NCBI RefSeq assembly: GCF_022513635.1
Contig: NZ_JAKWBL010000004.1
Span: 806,001-870,000 of the forward strand
From: Paraniabella ginsengisoli
Lineage (GTDB): Bacteria > Bacteroidota > Bacteroidia > Chitinophagales > Chitinophagaceae
Direction: 5' to 3'
DNA: 64,000 nucleotides
Shown here: positions 47,121 to 57,417 of the stretch, one piece after another
Layout of the letters: each line of letters opens with the position of its first letter
Numbering within the stretch: the first letter of the stretch is position 1
Notes under the pieces: generated by a model
Told to the model about the DNA's origin: nothing
What the model saw: only the letters and a program-made list of their open reading frames with translations
The model's database searches: none
Position numbers and translations under genes: made by a program

Positions 47121-47954
47121 ATGAGCGAAGATTTTATAAAATCCCTGTTTGAAAGAAATTCCAGGTGCTTTTCCGGCTTTCCTGATAAAGGTGCTGTGGA
47201 AAGTTTTATCGATGAGCTGTACACGGTTCTGTTTTTACCCAACGATATTGATCATAAATGTGAGGCGCAATTGAGAGAACAATTTGTATCATTAAAAGAT
47301 AAGTTCTCAACACTTTTGCGAGACGTTATACAGGAGGAAGAGCGTATCAAAAATATCAGCGAGCATTACTTTGAAGCCCTGCCTGGTATTTATCACATGC
47401 TACTTAAAGATGCGGAGGCATTATTACAATCCGATCCGGCGGCAAAATCGCTGGAAGAAGTAATGGCTGCTTATCCCGGCTTTTATGCAACGGCGGTATA
47501 TCGGTTGTCTCATTTAATTCACCGTTATAATATTCCTGTATTAGCGAGGCTCTTCAGCGAGTATGCACATAGTAAAACAGGTATTGATATTCATCCGGGC
47601 GCAACCATTGGACATTCTTTCAGTATCGATCATGGAACGGGTGTGGTAATCGGCGAAACCTCACTTATTGGTAACCATGTAAAAATCTATCAGGGTGTAA
47701 CACTGGGCGCATTAAGCGTGGTAAAAGAATTAGCCACAACCAAACGTCATCCAACGATAGAAGATAATGTTGTTATATATTCTGGTGCAACCATTCTTGG
47801 TGGAAATACTGTAATTGGTAAGGACAGTATTATTGGCGGTAATGTGTGGCTTACCAACAGCGTTCCACATAATTCAGTTGTATATCATAAAAGCGAAATA
47901 AGTGTAAAAGATCTTTTACCGCCGGACGATTCTATATTAAATTTTGTTATATAA
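47121..47954 (+). CDS. cysE: Serine O-acetyltransferase
   Basis: The enzyme makes O-acetylserine from serine and acetyl-CoA for cysteine synthesis. The 277-residue protein has an N-terminal helical part and, from about residue 150, the left-handed helix KTGIDIHPGATIGHSFSIDHGTGVVIGETSLIGNHVKIYQGVTLGA with the catalytic His of DHGTG. The long N-terminal domain is typical of the EpsC/SAT group in this phylum. The C-terminus (DSILNFVI) ends in Ile, as in the tail that inserts into the partner cysteine synthase. It is followed by cysK after one hairpin element. Intact. Confidence 0.93.
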   Translation: MSEDFIKSLFERNSRCFSGFPDKGAVESFIDELYTVLFLPNDIDHKCEAQLREQFVSLKDKFSTLLRDVIQEEERIKNISEHYFEALPGIYHMLLKDAEALLQSDPAAKSLEEVMAAYPGFYATAVYRLSHLIHRYNIPVLARLFSEYAHSKTGIDIHPGATIGHSFSIDHGTGVVIGETSLIGNHVKIYQGVTLGALSVVKELATTKRHPTIEDNVVIYSGATILGGNTVIGKDSIIGGNVWLTNSVPHNSVVYHKSEISVKDLLPPDDSILNFVI

Positions 47955-47960
47955 AAAATA

Positions 47961-48022
47961 AGATGACAGTTGAAAGATGGCAGATGAAGAAATCTGTCAA
48001 CAGTCAACTATCATCTGTCAAC
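47961..48022. repeat. Intergenic hairpin, GTTGACAGATGAC family (copy 2)
   Basis: AGATGACAGTTGA at the left pairs with TCAACTATCATCT at the right with one mismatch, and inner CAGATGA/CTGTCAAC segments repeat the theme. It fills the space between cysE and cysK. Confidence 0.75.
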
Positions 48023-48029
48023 TTAAAAA

Positions 48030-48941
48030 ATGAAAGCTGAAAACATTTTGCAAACAATTGGTAATACACCTCATGTAAAAATCAATCGCCTCTTCGGGTC
48101 TACACACAATGTTTGGATAAAACTGGAGAAAGCTAATCCGGGCGGTAGTATTAAAGACAGGATTGCACTATCGATGATAGAAGATGCGGAACAAAAAGGA
48201 TTGCTGAATAAAGATTCAGTTATTATAGAACCTACCAGCGGTAATACTGGTATTGGTCTGGCTTTAGTAGCAGCAGTAAAAGGATACAAATTGATATTGG
48301 TAATGCCCGAAAGCATGAGCGTAGAGCGCAGGAAACTAATGAGTGTTTACGGTGCTGAATTTGTTTTAACGCCGCGTGAAAGAGGCATGACAGGAGCTAT
48401 CGAAAAAGCAAAAGAACTGGCAGCGGAAACTCCCAATGCCTGGATACCTCAGCAGTTTAACAACGAAGCCAATACCGAGATACACCGTAAAACAACTGCA
48501 GCGGAAATACTAAATGATTTTCCGGAAGGCATTGATTACTTAATTACCGGTGTTGGTACAGGCGGTCATATTACCGGTGTTGCTGAAATATTAAAAGAAA
48601 AATTCCCTAACCTGAAAGTGTTTGCTGTAGAACCTGAACAGTCGCCAGTTATAAGTGGTGGCGCGCCTGGGCCACATCCATTGCAAGGTTTGGGTGCCGG
48701 ATTTATTCCCGGCATACTCAACACAGCAACTTTAGATGGAGCGCTCACTGTTGGTAAAGATGAGTCGTTTGAATATGCAAAAAGGTTAGCAAAAGAAGAA
48801 GGCATTTTTGCCGGCATTTCAACTGGTTCAGCCCTTGCCGCTGTTGCAAAAAAATTACCTGAAATTGCGGAAGGTGCTACGGTGCTTACTTTTAATTACG
48901 ATACTGGCGAAAGATATTTAAGTATTGATGGGCTTTATTAA
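48030..48941 (+). CDS. cysK: Cysteine synthase (O-acetylserine sulfhydrylase)
   Basis: A PLP enzyme that makes cysteine from O-acetylserine and sulfide. [21 protein letters not shown] near residue 34 holds the PLP Lys, [20 protein letters not shown] the substrate loop, [15 protein letters not shown] the phosphate-binding glycines, and [15 protein letters not shown] and [10 protein letters not shown] the rest of the active site. The 303-residue length is normal and the frame is intact. It partners cysE just upstream. Its start codon lies seven bases after the hairpin element; no Shine-Dalgarno is seen. Confidence 0.95.
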   Translation: MKAENILQTIGNTPHVKINRLFGSTHNVWIKLEKANPGGSIKDRIALSMIEDAEQKGLLNKDSVIIEPTSGNTGIGLALVAAVKGYKLILVMPESMSVERRKLMSVYGAEFVLTPRERGMTGAIEKAKELAAETPNAWIPQQFNNEANTEIHRKTTAAEILNDFPEGIDYLITGVGTGGHITGVAEILKEKFPNLKVFAVEPEQSPVISGGAPGPHPLQGLGAGFIPGILNTATLDGALTVGKDESFEYAKRLAKEEGIFAGISTGSALAAVAKKLPEIAEGATVLTFNYDTGERYLSIDGLY

Positions 48942-49010
48942 AGATGACAGCTGATAGTTGACAGGGTTTAAATTTTATGTACATCATCTGTCAACCGTCA
49001 ACTGTCATCT
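48942..49010. repeat. Intergenic hairpin, GTTGACAGATGAC family (copy 3)
   Basis: The left arm from AGATGACAG to GTTGACAG (48942-48964) matches the reverse complement of the right arm (48988-49010) at 20 of 23 positions. It begins at the cysK stop codon and contains the ATG at 48977. Confidence 0.85.
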
Positions 49011-49027
49011 TACTAAAAAAAACTATC

Positions 49028-50376
49028 TTGCTTTCAAAACCTTTGAAAGCAAAACTACTTTACTTATGGGATAAGCTGCAATCCAGCTTCTGGTTTGTTC
49101 CTGTGTGCATTATTACTGCAGGCATTGTTGGTAGCATATTGGTTGTTTATGCAGACAGTAAAATATCCTATACACCTAAAGGACTTATAAGTTATGTCTT
49201 TCCCGGCAGCGCAGATTCCGCCAGAAGTGTTTTATCTACTATAGCCGGCGCCATGATCGGTGTGGCAGGAACCATCTTCTCAATAACGCTGGTTGTACTT
49301 ACTTTAGCATCGTCTCAATTTGGATCACGCTTGTTAAGAAACTTTATGTACGACCGGCTTAACCAGGTTGTGCTTGGCTCGTACATTTCTACATTCATTT
49401 ATTGTTTATTAGTATTAAACGCAGTAGAAGATAATAACCACCAAATTTTTTACCAATAATATCAGTATTGGTTGCTATTGTTTTGGTGATCATCAATATG
49501 TTTTTATTAATTGTGTTTATACATCATGTTGCCATAAGCATACAATCTGACAAAATTGTATATAATATAACGTCAACACTTACCATACATATAAAAGACA
49601 AATTCAGGAAAAATAAAAAGGAAGACAATGTAAATACGATGCCTGCTTCATTAAGTTTTAAAGATTATGAAAGCACTTATAATTTTACAAATTCTGTAAG
49701 AAGTAAAAAAAGCGGCTACTTGCAGAGCATTGACATAGACTCTTTACTACGCTACGCAAAAGAGGAAAACTTATTTTTAAAAATTCACTATAAACCAGGC
49801 GACTTCGCGGTTGAACATTTGAATATGATTGAGATCTATTCTTTCGAGCCATGTTCCGAAAAAATAAAAGCCCGTATTTCTGAAAGCATTATTATTGGCG
49901 GTGTAAGAACACCGTTTCAAGATTCTAAATACGCTATTCATCAAATGGTTGAAATTGCGTCCCGGGCGCTTTCGCCAGGCGTTAATGACCCTTATACAGC
50001 CATCGCTTGCATAGATAATTTAACTGCTGTTTTGTGTTATTTAGCTGAAGCAGATTTCCCTTCAAAGTATCTTTTTGACGACACGGAAACCTTGCGTATC
50101 ATTAACAACCCCGTTACTTTTAGCGGAATTATAGATACCGCGTTTAACCAGATCAGACAGTTTGCTGCAGGAAGCCCATCCGTTTTAATCAGGCTGATGG
50201 ATGCCTTCCAACTTATAAGCACGTTCACAAAAGGCACCGACAATAACATCTTTGTAGTTAAACATGCTGAAATGGTGATGCGTTCAGCTGAAAATAATTT
50301 TGAGGAAGCCAATGATGTAGCCGATATGAAAAAACGCTTTAATGCATTAGTAAATCAGTCGGAACAACAAAAGTAG
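49028..50376 (+). CDS. DUF2254-family membrane protein (frameshifted)
   Basis: A predicted inner-membrane protein of DUF2254. Helices lie at FWFVPVCIITAGIVGSILVVY, at SVLSTIAGAMIGVAGTIFSITLVVLTLASSQ, at VVLGSYISTFIYCLLVLNAV and at VAIVLVIINMFLLIVFIHHVAIS. The soluble C-terminus has ALSPGVNDPYTAIACIDNL, the family's best-known block. The six-T run at 49446-49451 is one base short; a restored T joins HQIFLPIISVLVAIV. The open frame reaches the ATG at 48977, but this lies inside the repeat element and encodes an unlikely leader, so I prefer the TTG at 49028. Function unknown. Confidence 0.8.
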
Positions 50377-50415
50377 CTGACAGAAATTAGTGATTTTTAT
50401 TAGGTCAGCATTAGA

Positions 50416-50487
50416 TACAAATCATCTTTCTTGCCACGCTCGCTTGTACAGTAGGAATATGCATCAACCTATATATTCGATTGTATG
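50416..50487 (+). repeat. 65-nt intergenic element, subtype 1 (copy E)
   Basis: Core CTTGCCACGCTCGCTTGTACA is identical to copy A over 19 bases; the tail is GGAATATGCATCAACCTATATATTCGA. It lies between convergent genes. Confidence 0.8.
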
Positions 50488-50519
50488 CCACAATCCCAAA
50501 CTTGTAATCTGAACTAAAA

Positions 50520-51597
50520 TCACAACTTCCCTTTTACGTTCAGCGCATCCCTTAAGCCATTGCCTAAAAGATTAAAGGCTAAAACCAAAATCATAATGGC
50601 AAAGCCCGGAGCCAGCGCCAGCATTGGATTCTGGGTGATGATAAAATTATAATTCTCTTTTATCATTAATCCCCAGCTTGGCATTGGTGGTTGAACGCCT
50701 ACACCCAGAAAGCTTAAGCCGGCTTCAATTACAATAGCCGATGCAAAGTTAGCAGCAGCAATGACCAATACGGGACCAACAATATTGGGCCATATATGAA
50801 CAATGATTATACGGATATTTTTATAGCCCAAAGCCCGCCCCGCCTCAATATACTCCAACTCACGCACGGCCAAAACCTGTCCGCGCACCAGCCTCGCTAC
50901 ATTAACCCACATGGTTAAACCCACGGCAATGAACACCTGCCAAAAACCCTTGCCCAACGCAAGTGTAATCGCAAATACCAACAATAAAGTGGGGATACTC
51001 CATATCACGTTAATGAACCACATAATTATATCATCGGTTTTACCCCGGTAAAAACCTGCCAACGATCCAAGTATCAATCCAATGCTAATGGAGATAATAA
51101 CAGTAATCAGCCCAACACTAAGACTGACACGGGTTCCAACAATCAGTCTGCTTAAAATATCACGCCCATAACTATCCGTGCCAAGCAAATACTTATTTGT
51201 TACAATTGGCTTATCTGCCAACTGATCTTTAGCAAAGCTGATGCGCTCGCTTACCTCTTCATCAATGTACTTATCAGCAATAACACTATCCTGAGTTATT
51301 TTATAATTATTGATTGGTACATAATTGTAGACATCTGGATTCCCGTTTATAAGCCGGGCAAAAAGGTTACCGCTTGGGCTTTTCGTTCTTTTTTACCAGT
51401 AAAAACTGTTTTTGAAAGCCAGGTTTTCCGCCGCCTGTTTCCAATATAATCCTGTTGGAATATGGAGATGTATCAGGCGCAATAAAATAACAAAAGATGG
51501 CGACAAAAATAGCAATAATAATAACCAGCAATCCGGCCATTGCGCCTTTATTCTTTTTTAGTCTTAGCCATGCGGGGTTATTGAAAATGTTACTCAT
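50520..51597 (-). CDS. OppC/DppC-type ABC permease (frameshifted)
   Basis: The N-terminus AGLLVIIIAIFVAIFCYFIAPD is one helix, followed by a Bacteroidota-type periplasmic insert. After a frame change near 51370 (NLFARLINGNPDVYNYVPINNYK follows) come KYLLGTDSYGRDILSRLIVGTRVSLSVG, the EAGRALGYKN EAA-loop that contacts the ATPase, and EAGLSFLGVGVQPPMPSWG. The shift is +1, so two bases may be lost or one gained. Peptide/nickel permeases work as OppBCDF sets; none of the partners is in the window. The ATG at 51597 is two bases from the stop of the DUF1016 gene. Confidence 0.87.
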
Positions 51598-51599
51598 TC

Positions 51600-52702
51600 T
51601 TATAAACTGCTTAACTCGTCTTCTATTTCTTTAATAGTAGGAAAATTGCTTTTTAAAGTTTCGGGAAGGTTTTCAGTAATTATGAACTCGCTCACGCCCA
51701 CGGGCTTGTTTATGTTACGTAAAGCAAATTCAACTTCAATATTATTTTTTCTCTGCAAAGCATAATGCCTATTGTTGGCTTATCATCATTCTGTTTGATC
51801 AATTCATCAACAGCAGATAAGTAAAAGTTTAATTTACCAGCATATTCCGGAATAAATTTTTTATTTTTTAGCTCTATTACCACATAGCATTTTAGTTTCG
51901 TATGATAAAATAATAAATCCAGATAATAATCATTTCCCGCAACTTCGATATGTTGTTGCCTTCCGATAAATGCAAATCCTTTTCCTAATTCCAATAAAAA
52001 TCTGACGATATGATCTGTTAGCTGGTTTTCAATATCTCGCTCTTTAGCGCTTTGAGAAAACGTCATAAAGTCGAATACATACGGATCCTTTAGTGTTTGT
52101 TGCGCCAAGTCGGATTGAGGCTGGGGCAATGTTCTATCGAAGTTTGTTATTGCTTTCCCACTTCGTTCATACAAATTTGTTTTTATTTGAAGCGCAAGCG
52201 TGTCTCTGCTCCAATTATTGCTGATGGTTTGCCGGATATAGAATGATGCTTCAGTTACATCTTTCGATTTGGAAAAAATAATGATATTATGCCCCCAGGG
52301 GACTTTTGCAACAAGCTGCTGCAAAAATTGTCCAACAGGTTGTTGGATTATTTCAGATGTTGACTTTTTGGCTTTTTTCAGGCTTTCAGAATCCTTCTCA
52401 AATTGTCCAACAACTTGTTGGACAGCATTGTCATTGTAAAAGGAATAGAATTGCCTGCAATAAAAAAGATTACTCCGGGATAACCCTTTCATGCTCGGAA
52501 ACTCTTTCTTTAAATCCTTTGCAACCTGCTCAATAAGCTTGTTGCCCCAGATATGTTCTTTTTCCGATATCATTTTACCCAGCTCCCAGTAAAACTCTAT
52601 CAATGCAGTATTTACAGCAATCGACGCTTTAATTTGCGCAGAGCGGATTTTATGCTTCAGATCGTACAGCCACTCTTTATATTGAACGTTTTCAATATTC
52701 AT
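51600..52702 (-). CDS. DUF1016/YhcG-like PDDEXK nuclease family protein (frameshifted)
   Basis: The N-terminal half (LIEFYWELGKMISEKE, FPSMKGLSRSNLFYCRQFYSFY, KVPWGHNIIIFSK) is the DUF1016 helical domain and the C-terminal half has the nuclease block DYYLDLLFYHTKLKCYVVIELK, which supplies D-x(n)-E-x-K of a PDDEXK fold. The six-T run at 51745-51750 (plus strand) is one base short; repair restores NNIEVEFALRNINKPVGVSE and the usual end ELSSL at 51600. A VQQVVGQF/IIQQPVGQF duplication separates the two halves and is encoded by palindromic DNA. Such proteins are linked to restriction or phage-related DNA processing; the role here is unknown. Confidence 0.85.
52331..52424. repeat. Two in-frame palindromes within the DUF1016 gene
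   Basis: TCCAACA-GGT-TGTTGGA (52331-52347) and TGTCCAACAA-C-TTGTTGGACA (52404-52424) are near-perfect palindromes of one theme, 56 bases apart. They encode the IIQQPVGQF and VQQVVGQF repeats between the two protein domains. Confidence 0.8.
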
Positions 52703-52761
52703 AATTATTCTGAAAACTTTGTAAGATAAATCAATGCCATATTATATAGAACGTCGGACAA

Positions 52762-53168
52762 TCAGATGCGCCGGACTTTCATTTTAGAATGCTCGCTGAT
52801 CAGATCAAAATCAGCATCATTATAAACCAAAGCAACGGAATGCTTGATAGCGTAATAAGCAATAAGGCAGTCATTGCTTTTGCGAATTGTAATTCTCTTT
52901 TTCTTAACATACGATATAAGTCTGCAGCACCTGTTGCCGCTTCAACCTGCGGTAACTCAAGCACCGTAAAGTAAGCAAGGGTTTCCTTAATTTTTTTATA
53001 CACCGCATCTTCTTTTATGCCCTGCAAAATTTCCTGAAGAATGGTGGGAGTTAGCAATACTTCCCCGTCATCAAGAATATACTCCTCAAGCAATGCCGCG
53101 CCATTTGTATTTTTATTATTGAGAAATGCTATCCACACAGAAGTGTCAAAAATCAATGGTTCCATCAT
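52762..53168 (-). CDS. vapC: PIN-domain toxin, VapC-like (frameshifted)
   Basis: A PIN-domain ribonuclease of about 135 residues. The acidic residues are visible: Asp in LIFDTSVWIAFL, Glu in ILQEILQGI and, after repair, Asp in IRKSNDCLIAYYAIKH and YNDADFDLI. The A run in agaaaaagag near 52893 (plus strand TTTTT) is one base short; as read, the protein loses the third and fourth acidic residues. The ATG at 53168 overlaps the antitoxin stop by four bases (ATGA), typical of vapBC. It would cleave tRNA or rRNA when freed from its antitoxin. Confidence 0.88.
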
Positions 53169-53356
53169 AAACTTCGCATTTGCTTCAGATTGCCCTGCCA
53201 GGTATTTTTACCGCGAATCAGTAACAATTCCTTTCGCTTAAGCGAAGCCACATATTGTTTTAAAGCTTCATGCACCACATCTTTCTTAGTTCTGAATGCA
53301 CTCATCTGAAGTGCCTGCTTCACCAAAATATCATCTAACTCAATATTTGTGCGCAT
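53165..53356 (-). CDS. vapB: VapB-type antitoxin
   Basis: A 63-residue protein starting MRTNIELDDILVKQAL, the ribbon-helix-helix N-terminus of the VapB family that binds the operator DNA. The rest (KDVVHEALKQYVASLKRKELLLIRGKNTWQGNLKQMRSL) is the region that wraps the toxin. The open frame extends to an ATG at 53389, but the family start is at 53356. The stop overlaps the toxin start by four bases, so translation is coupled. Confidence 0.88.
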   Translation of the reverse strand: MRTNIELDDILVKQALQMSAFRTKKDVVHEALKQYVASLKRKELLLIRGKNTWQGNLKQMRSL

Positions 53357-53405
53357 ATGTGATATTTTTATTTGGTGTAAAAATACCAAAATTTATACAC
53401 ATAAG

Positions 53406-54535
53406 TTACTTCACTTTTCTTCCCTTCCATTCATATTTTCCAAAGCTGCCTAAAAACCCGGAAACAATTGTATAAACAATATGTAACGGTTGGAAAAAGA
53501 AAAAATATTTTATAAGATTTTGCTTTGAAAAAAACGACTAACGCCTAAAACAAAAGGCACTTCAATAATCGTTTTAAGTACAACAAATATTATTAATCCA
53601 AAGAAATAAACTATTTCGAAAAAGGAAGCAACAGCCAATACCAAAAAGGAGACATTAAACAGATATACTAACAGTAACACCACAAAGATTCTTTTGTCAT
53701 CATAACTTGTGGCCTTGCTGGCCCACCTTATACGTTGGTTAAAAAAAGCTTTCCAGATAGGTGCGGCCTCCGTTTCAATAATCGCTTCTTTAGATTTGAT
53801 ATACGCTATCCTGTCTGGATAACGCTTCCAAATTTTATGCATTAACAACATATCGTCTCCCGATGCTATCTTGTCAATACCTTTAAATCCATCCACTTCA
53901 TAAAAGACTTCGCGCTTGTAGGCGAGGTTGGCGCCATTACACATGTTATGCCTTCGTTTATAAACAGAAGCGCCCGTGATACCTTGTAATGTTAAAAAAT
54001 CGAGCGCCTGAAAAATATAAAGAATGCTATTTTTCTTTTTAAAAGGAATGAGAGATACCGGCGCTGCAACAAACACAGGTTCATGGTCTGTAATAAAAGA
54101 CGAAAAAGCTAAAAGCCAGTCTGGTGGCGCAATGCAATCAGCATCGGTGCAAACAATCCATTCGTGTTGTGCTTCGGCAATGGCTTTCTCAATAGCTTTC
54201 TTTTTATAGGAATTAATACCATCTTCTTTCAACTGCAATAGCTTAACATCGTTATATTGCCTTACAATATTTGCAGTCGCGTCGGTTGAGTGGTCATCTA
54301 CAACTATTATTTCAAATAATTCCCGGGAATAGCTTTGCGCCTGCAAGCTGTCTAGCAACCGGCCAATATTTTGTTCTTCATTTCTTGCAGGAATAATTAC
54401 AGAAAATTTAATCCCTGGTATCAGCATATTCTTTGGCTGGTAATCAGGAATCGCGCGCCAGCTATTACGGTAATAAGCAATTATTATTGCATAAAACACT
54501 AATAATAATAATACCGCAATAAATAAAAATGCCAT
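53406..54535 (-). CDS. GT2-family glycosyltransferase with C-terminal membrane helices (frameshifted near the end)
   Basis: An N-terminal helix (FLFIAVLLLLVFYAIIIAYY) is followed by a GT-A domain: FSVIIPARNEEQNIGRLLDSL, the nucleotide site EIIVVDDHSTDATAN, the metal motif CTDADCIAPPDWL and the acceptor helices RHNMCNGANLAYKREVF and QRIRWASKATSYDDKR. Two C-terminal helices follow. The frame ends early at 53510; one base restored in the ttataaaat stretch near 53510 gives KYFFFFQPLHIVYTIVSGFL and the usual tail GKYEWKGRKVK, ending at 53406. It would add sugars to a lipid or surface polymer at the inner membrane; the substrate is unknown. Confidence 0.87.
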
Positions 54536-54654
54536 GTGGCAAAAGTAATGAGTCTGAACCTGAACGTTGATTTATTATAATTAAGATTTTGTTGATCACT
54601 CTTAACTGGAAACATTACTTGTTGCTTTCAGGTTCACAAAGTCAGCGTTATACA

Positions 54655-54722
54655 TTTTCGTCGTTTATATAGGATGAGTTATATTCTACAGTACAAGCGA
54701 GCGTGGCAAAACCGACGCCCTC
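54655..54722 (-). repeat. 65-nt intergenic element, subtype 1, reverse (copy F)
   Basis: Reads TTTGCCACGCTCGCTTGTAC on the minus strand, with TAGAATATAACTCATCCTATATAAACGACG after it. It lies in the 337-base gap between the divergent GT2 and MarR genes, which otherwise holds only the MarR promoter. Confidence 0.8.
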
Positions 54723-54820
54723 TATTCTTCAGCCGGCCCATAAATATTTCCTCATAATCCGCCTCTTCAAAAAAACAGGGTGCAGATATTCTTAAGCCAG
54801 ATCAATAAATAAGCGTTAAG

Positions 54821-54851
54821 TTTTTGTAATTGAAAAATCTTCATAACTTTA
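54821..54851 (+). promoter_or_regulatory. Bacteroidota-type promoter of the MarR gene
   Basis: A -33 element TTTTTG (54821-54826), 17 bases, then TAACTTTA (54844-54851). The expected start of transcription falls near 54858, inside the operator. Confidence 0.65.
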
Positions 54852-54889
54852 ATTGGTTGTCAAAACAACTATATGCCAAACAACCAATT
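54851..54889. promoter_or_regulatory. MarR auto-operator: nested inverted repeats
   Basis: AATTGGTTGT (54851-54860) and its exact reverse complement ACAACCAATT (54880-54889) are 19 bases apart. A third half-site ACAAC (54865-54869) forms GTTGT-CAAA-ACAAC with the first. The region covers the transcription start and the ATG of the MarR gene. Confidence 0.7.
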
Positions 54890-55312
54890 TAAAAAAGCGA
54901 ACTCTATAGTTTCATAACCGGGATTGCAAGTACGGCCATAGCAAGACGTTTGCAAAAGAAGTTCAATACGGCCGATCTGAATCTTACAATTGAGCAATGG
55001 AGCGTATTGTACCATTTGTGGAAGGAAGATGGCATTAGCCAACAAGATCTTTGTCAGGCTACGTTTAGAGATAAACCCAGCATGACGAGGTTGGTCGACA
55101 ACCTTGAGAAAGCCGGCTTGGTAAAAAGAAGTGCATCAAAAACAGACCGGCGTAAAAACCTGATTACGCTTACAGAAAAAGCTAAAGCGATACAGGATAC
55201 CTGCCATGGTTTTGCTTCGGAAACCGTTGATGAAGCATTGGCTGGCGTTAGAGATGCCGATATTGAAGTATGTAAAGTAGTGCTAAAGCAGGTTTACGAA
55301 AATTTAAAATAA
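54873..55312 (+). CDS. MarR-family transcriptional regulator (frameshifted near the start)
   Basis: The winged-helix core is clear: NLTIEQWSVLYHLWKEDGIS, QDLCQATFRDKPSMTRLVDNLEKAGLV and RSASKTDRRKNLITLTEKAK. The open frame alone would start at a TTG at 54950 and lack the first dimerisation helix. With the ATG at 54873 and one T restored at 54910-54912, the N-terminus becomes MPNNQFKKANSIVFITGIAS and continues into AIARRLQKKF, giving about 147 residues. The operator of inverted repeats over its own start suggests autorepression. The acyl-CoA dehydrogenase follows 57 bases later, so it may sense a fatty-acid compound. Confidence 0.87.
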
Positions 55313-55369
55313 TCGATTGTCTATGGTCCATTGTCCATGGATTTTTAATAAAAACTAAACTTTAAAACA

Positions 55370-57162
55370 ATGAACACCGCTGCCGAAACAAATAAAACAA
55401 TAAAAGGAGCCGAATGGCTTATTAAAGAATCTCAATCATCCGAAACCTTTACCAGTGAAGGGTTTGGAGAAGAAGAATTGATGATTCGTGATATGTGTAC
55501 GCAATTTGTAAATGCCGAAGTATGGCCAAAGCTCGATCGTATCGACAGTCTTGAAGAAGGTTTGATGAAATCGCTGGTTCAAAAAGCAGGCGAGCAGGGT
55601 TTGCTGGCCGCCGCTTTTCCGGAAGAATATGGCGGACTGGGCAAAGATTTTATTACATCAACCATCATCAATGAATACCTGGGTGGTGCACACTCGTTTT
55701 CCGTCGCCGTGGCTGCGCATACAGGTATTGGAACTTTACCTATTTTATATTTTGGAACGGAAGCGCAAAAGCAAAAATATATTCCCAAATTAGTTAGCGG
55801 CGAATGGGCTGGTGCTTACGGCCTTACCGAACCTAATGCCGGTAGCGATGCGCTAAGCGCTAAAACAACTGCCAAATTAAGTGAAGACGGAAAGCATTAC
55901 ATTTTGAATGGCCAGAAATGCTGGATCACCAACGGGGATTTGCACAGGTGTACACGGTATTTGCAAAAGTTGACGGCGATAAGTTTACAGGCTTTATTGT
56001 TGAGCGGGGAATGGAAGGGTTTACCAACGGACCTGAAGAACAGAAAATGGGGATTAAAGGATCATCAACTGTTCAGCTATATTTTCAGGATGCGAAAATC
56101 CCGGTTGAAAATGTGTTGGGCGAAATTGGCAAGGGACATAAGATTGCTTTCAATATATTAAATATTGGAAGGTTAAAACTATGCGCAGCAGCTTTAGGTG
56201 GCGCTAAAATGGCTTTTAACACTAGTGTTGAATATGCAAAGACGCGTGAACAGTTTAAACAACCTATTGCGAACTTTGGCGCTATCAAACATAAAATAGC
56301 AGAAATGGCGATCCGCATCTTTGCTACCGAGTCTGCTTTATATCGTACGGCAAAATGGATCGATGATTTGGAAAAACAACTTATCGCCGAAGACAAACCT
56401 TTTAATGAAGCATTGTTGGGTGCTGCAGAAGAATATGCTATTGAATGCGCCATCCTGAAAGTATATGGAAGTGAACTTTTGGATTTTGTAGTTGATGAAG
56501 GCGTTCAAATTCACGGTGGTAACGGGTTTAGCGCAGAGTATAATATTTCGCGCGCTTATCGCGACAGTCGTATCAATAGAATATACGAGGGTACTAACGA
56601 AATCAATCGCCTGCTTACTTTAGATATGACACTTAAACGCGCCATGCAGGGGAGGCTTAATTTAATGGGCCCGGCCATGGAAGTGCAAAAGGAGTTAATG
56701 AGCATTCCCGATTTTGGAAGCGATGATGAAACACCTTTTGCAAGCGAACAGAAATTGATCGGGAATTTTAAAAAAGCTATTTTAATGGTTTCCGGTGCCG
56801 CTGTTCAGAAATTAATGATGCAGATAGAAAGCGAACAGGAAGTGCTAATGAATATTGCTGATATGGCCATCGAAGCTTTTCACGCAGAAAGCACGCTGCT
56901 TCGTGTTATGAAAATTGCCCAAGAAAAAGGAGCAGAAAAATCATCATTACACATTGATTTGATGCGGACTTACTTATATGATGCCGCAGATAAAATAAAT
57001 AAAAGTGGTAAAGATGCCATTAACGCATTTGCCGAAGGCGATGAACAACGAATGATTTTAATGGGTTTGAAACGCTTTACCAAAGCGGATGCTTTTAACT
57101 CAAAAGAAGCGCGTCGAAGAATTGCAGATAATGTATTGAATTCAGGAAAGTATAATTTGTGA
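55370..57162 (+). CDS. Acyl-CoA dehydrogenase, long form (frameshifted)
   Basis: An FAD enzyme of about 597 residues, which is the very-long-chain type with an extra C-terminal domain. Blocks include LLAAAFPEEYGGLGKDF, GAYGLTEPNAGSDALSAKT, NGQKCWITNGGFAQVYTVFAK, GIKGSSTVQLYFQDAKIPVENVLGE, the FAD site QIHGGNGFSAEY and the catalytic-Glu region YRDSRINRIYEGTNEINRLL. The four-G run at 55934-55937 is one base short. It oxidises acyl-CoA to enoyl-CoA in beta-oxidation. It lies behind a MarR gene and its operator, so it is likely under that regulator; the other beta-oxidation enzymes are not adjacent. Confidence 0.92.
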
Positions 57163-57417
57163 GCTATTATCTTATAAAACAAAAAATATTTTTTCATTAT
57201 TATTTAGTTTTTGATCATATACTATTTTAGTCTTTTTATAGAGCTAACTATGTTTCAAACAAATATGCTTTATAAGTATAATGAATATGATATATTTATA
57301 GCTTAAAGTATTATGCGATTTGTGCGAGATGCAGAGCTAAAATATTTTGTAATGTAAAAAATTTAACAGGTTTTTTTATATTGCATTGTATTTGATATAG
57401 CAACTAACTGAAAACTT

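Noticed and set aside
48977-49027. ATG at 48977 as start of the DUF2254 gene
   Set aside because: It falls inside a hairpin repeat element whose other copies are non-coding, and the encoded leader is unlike family N-termini.
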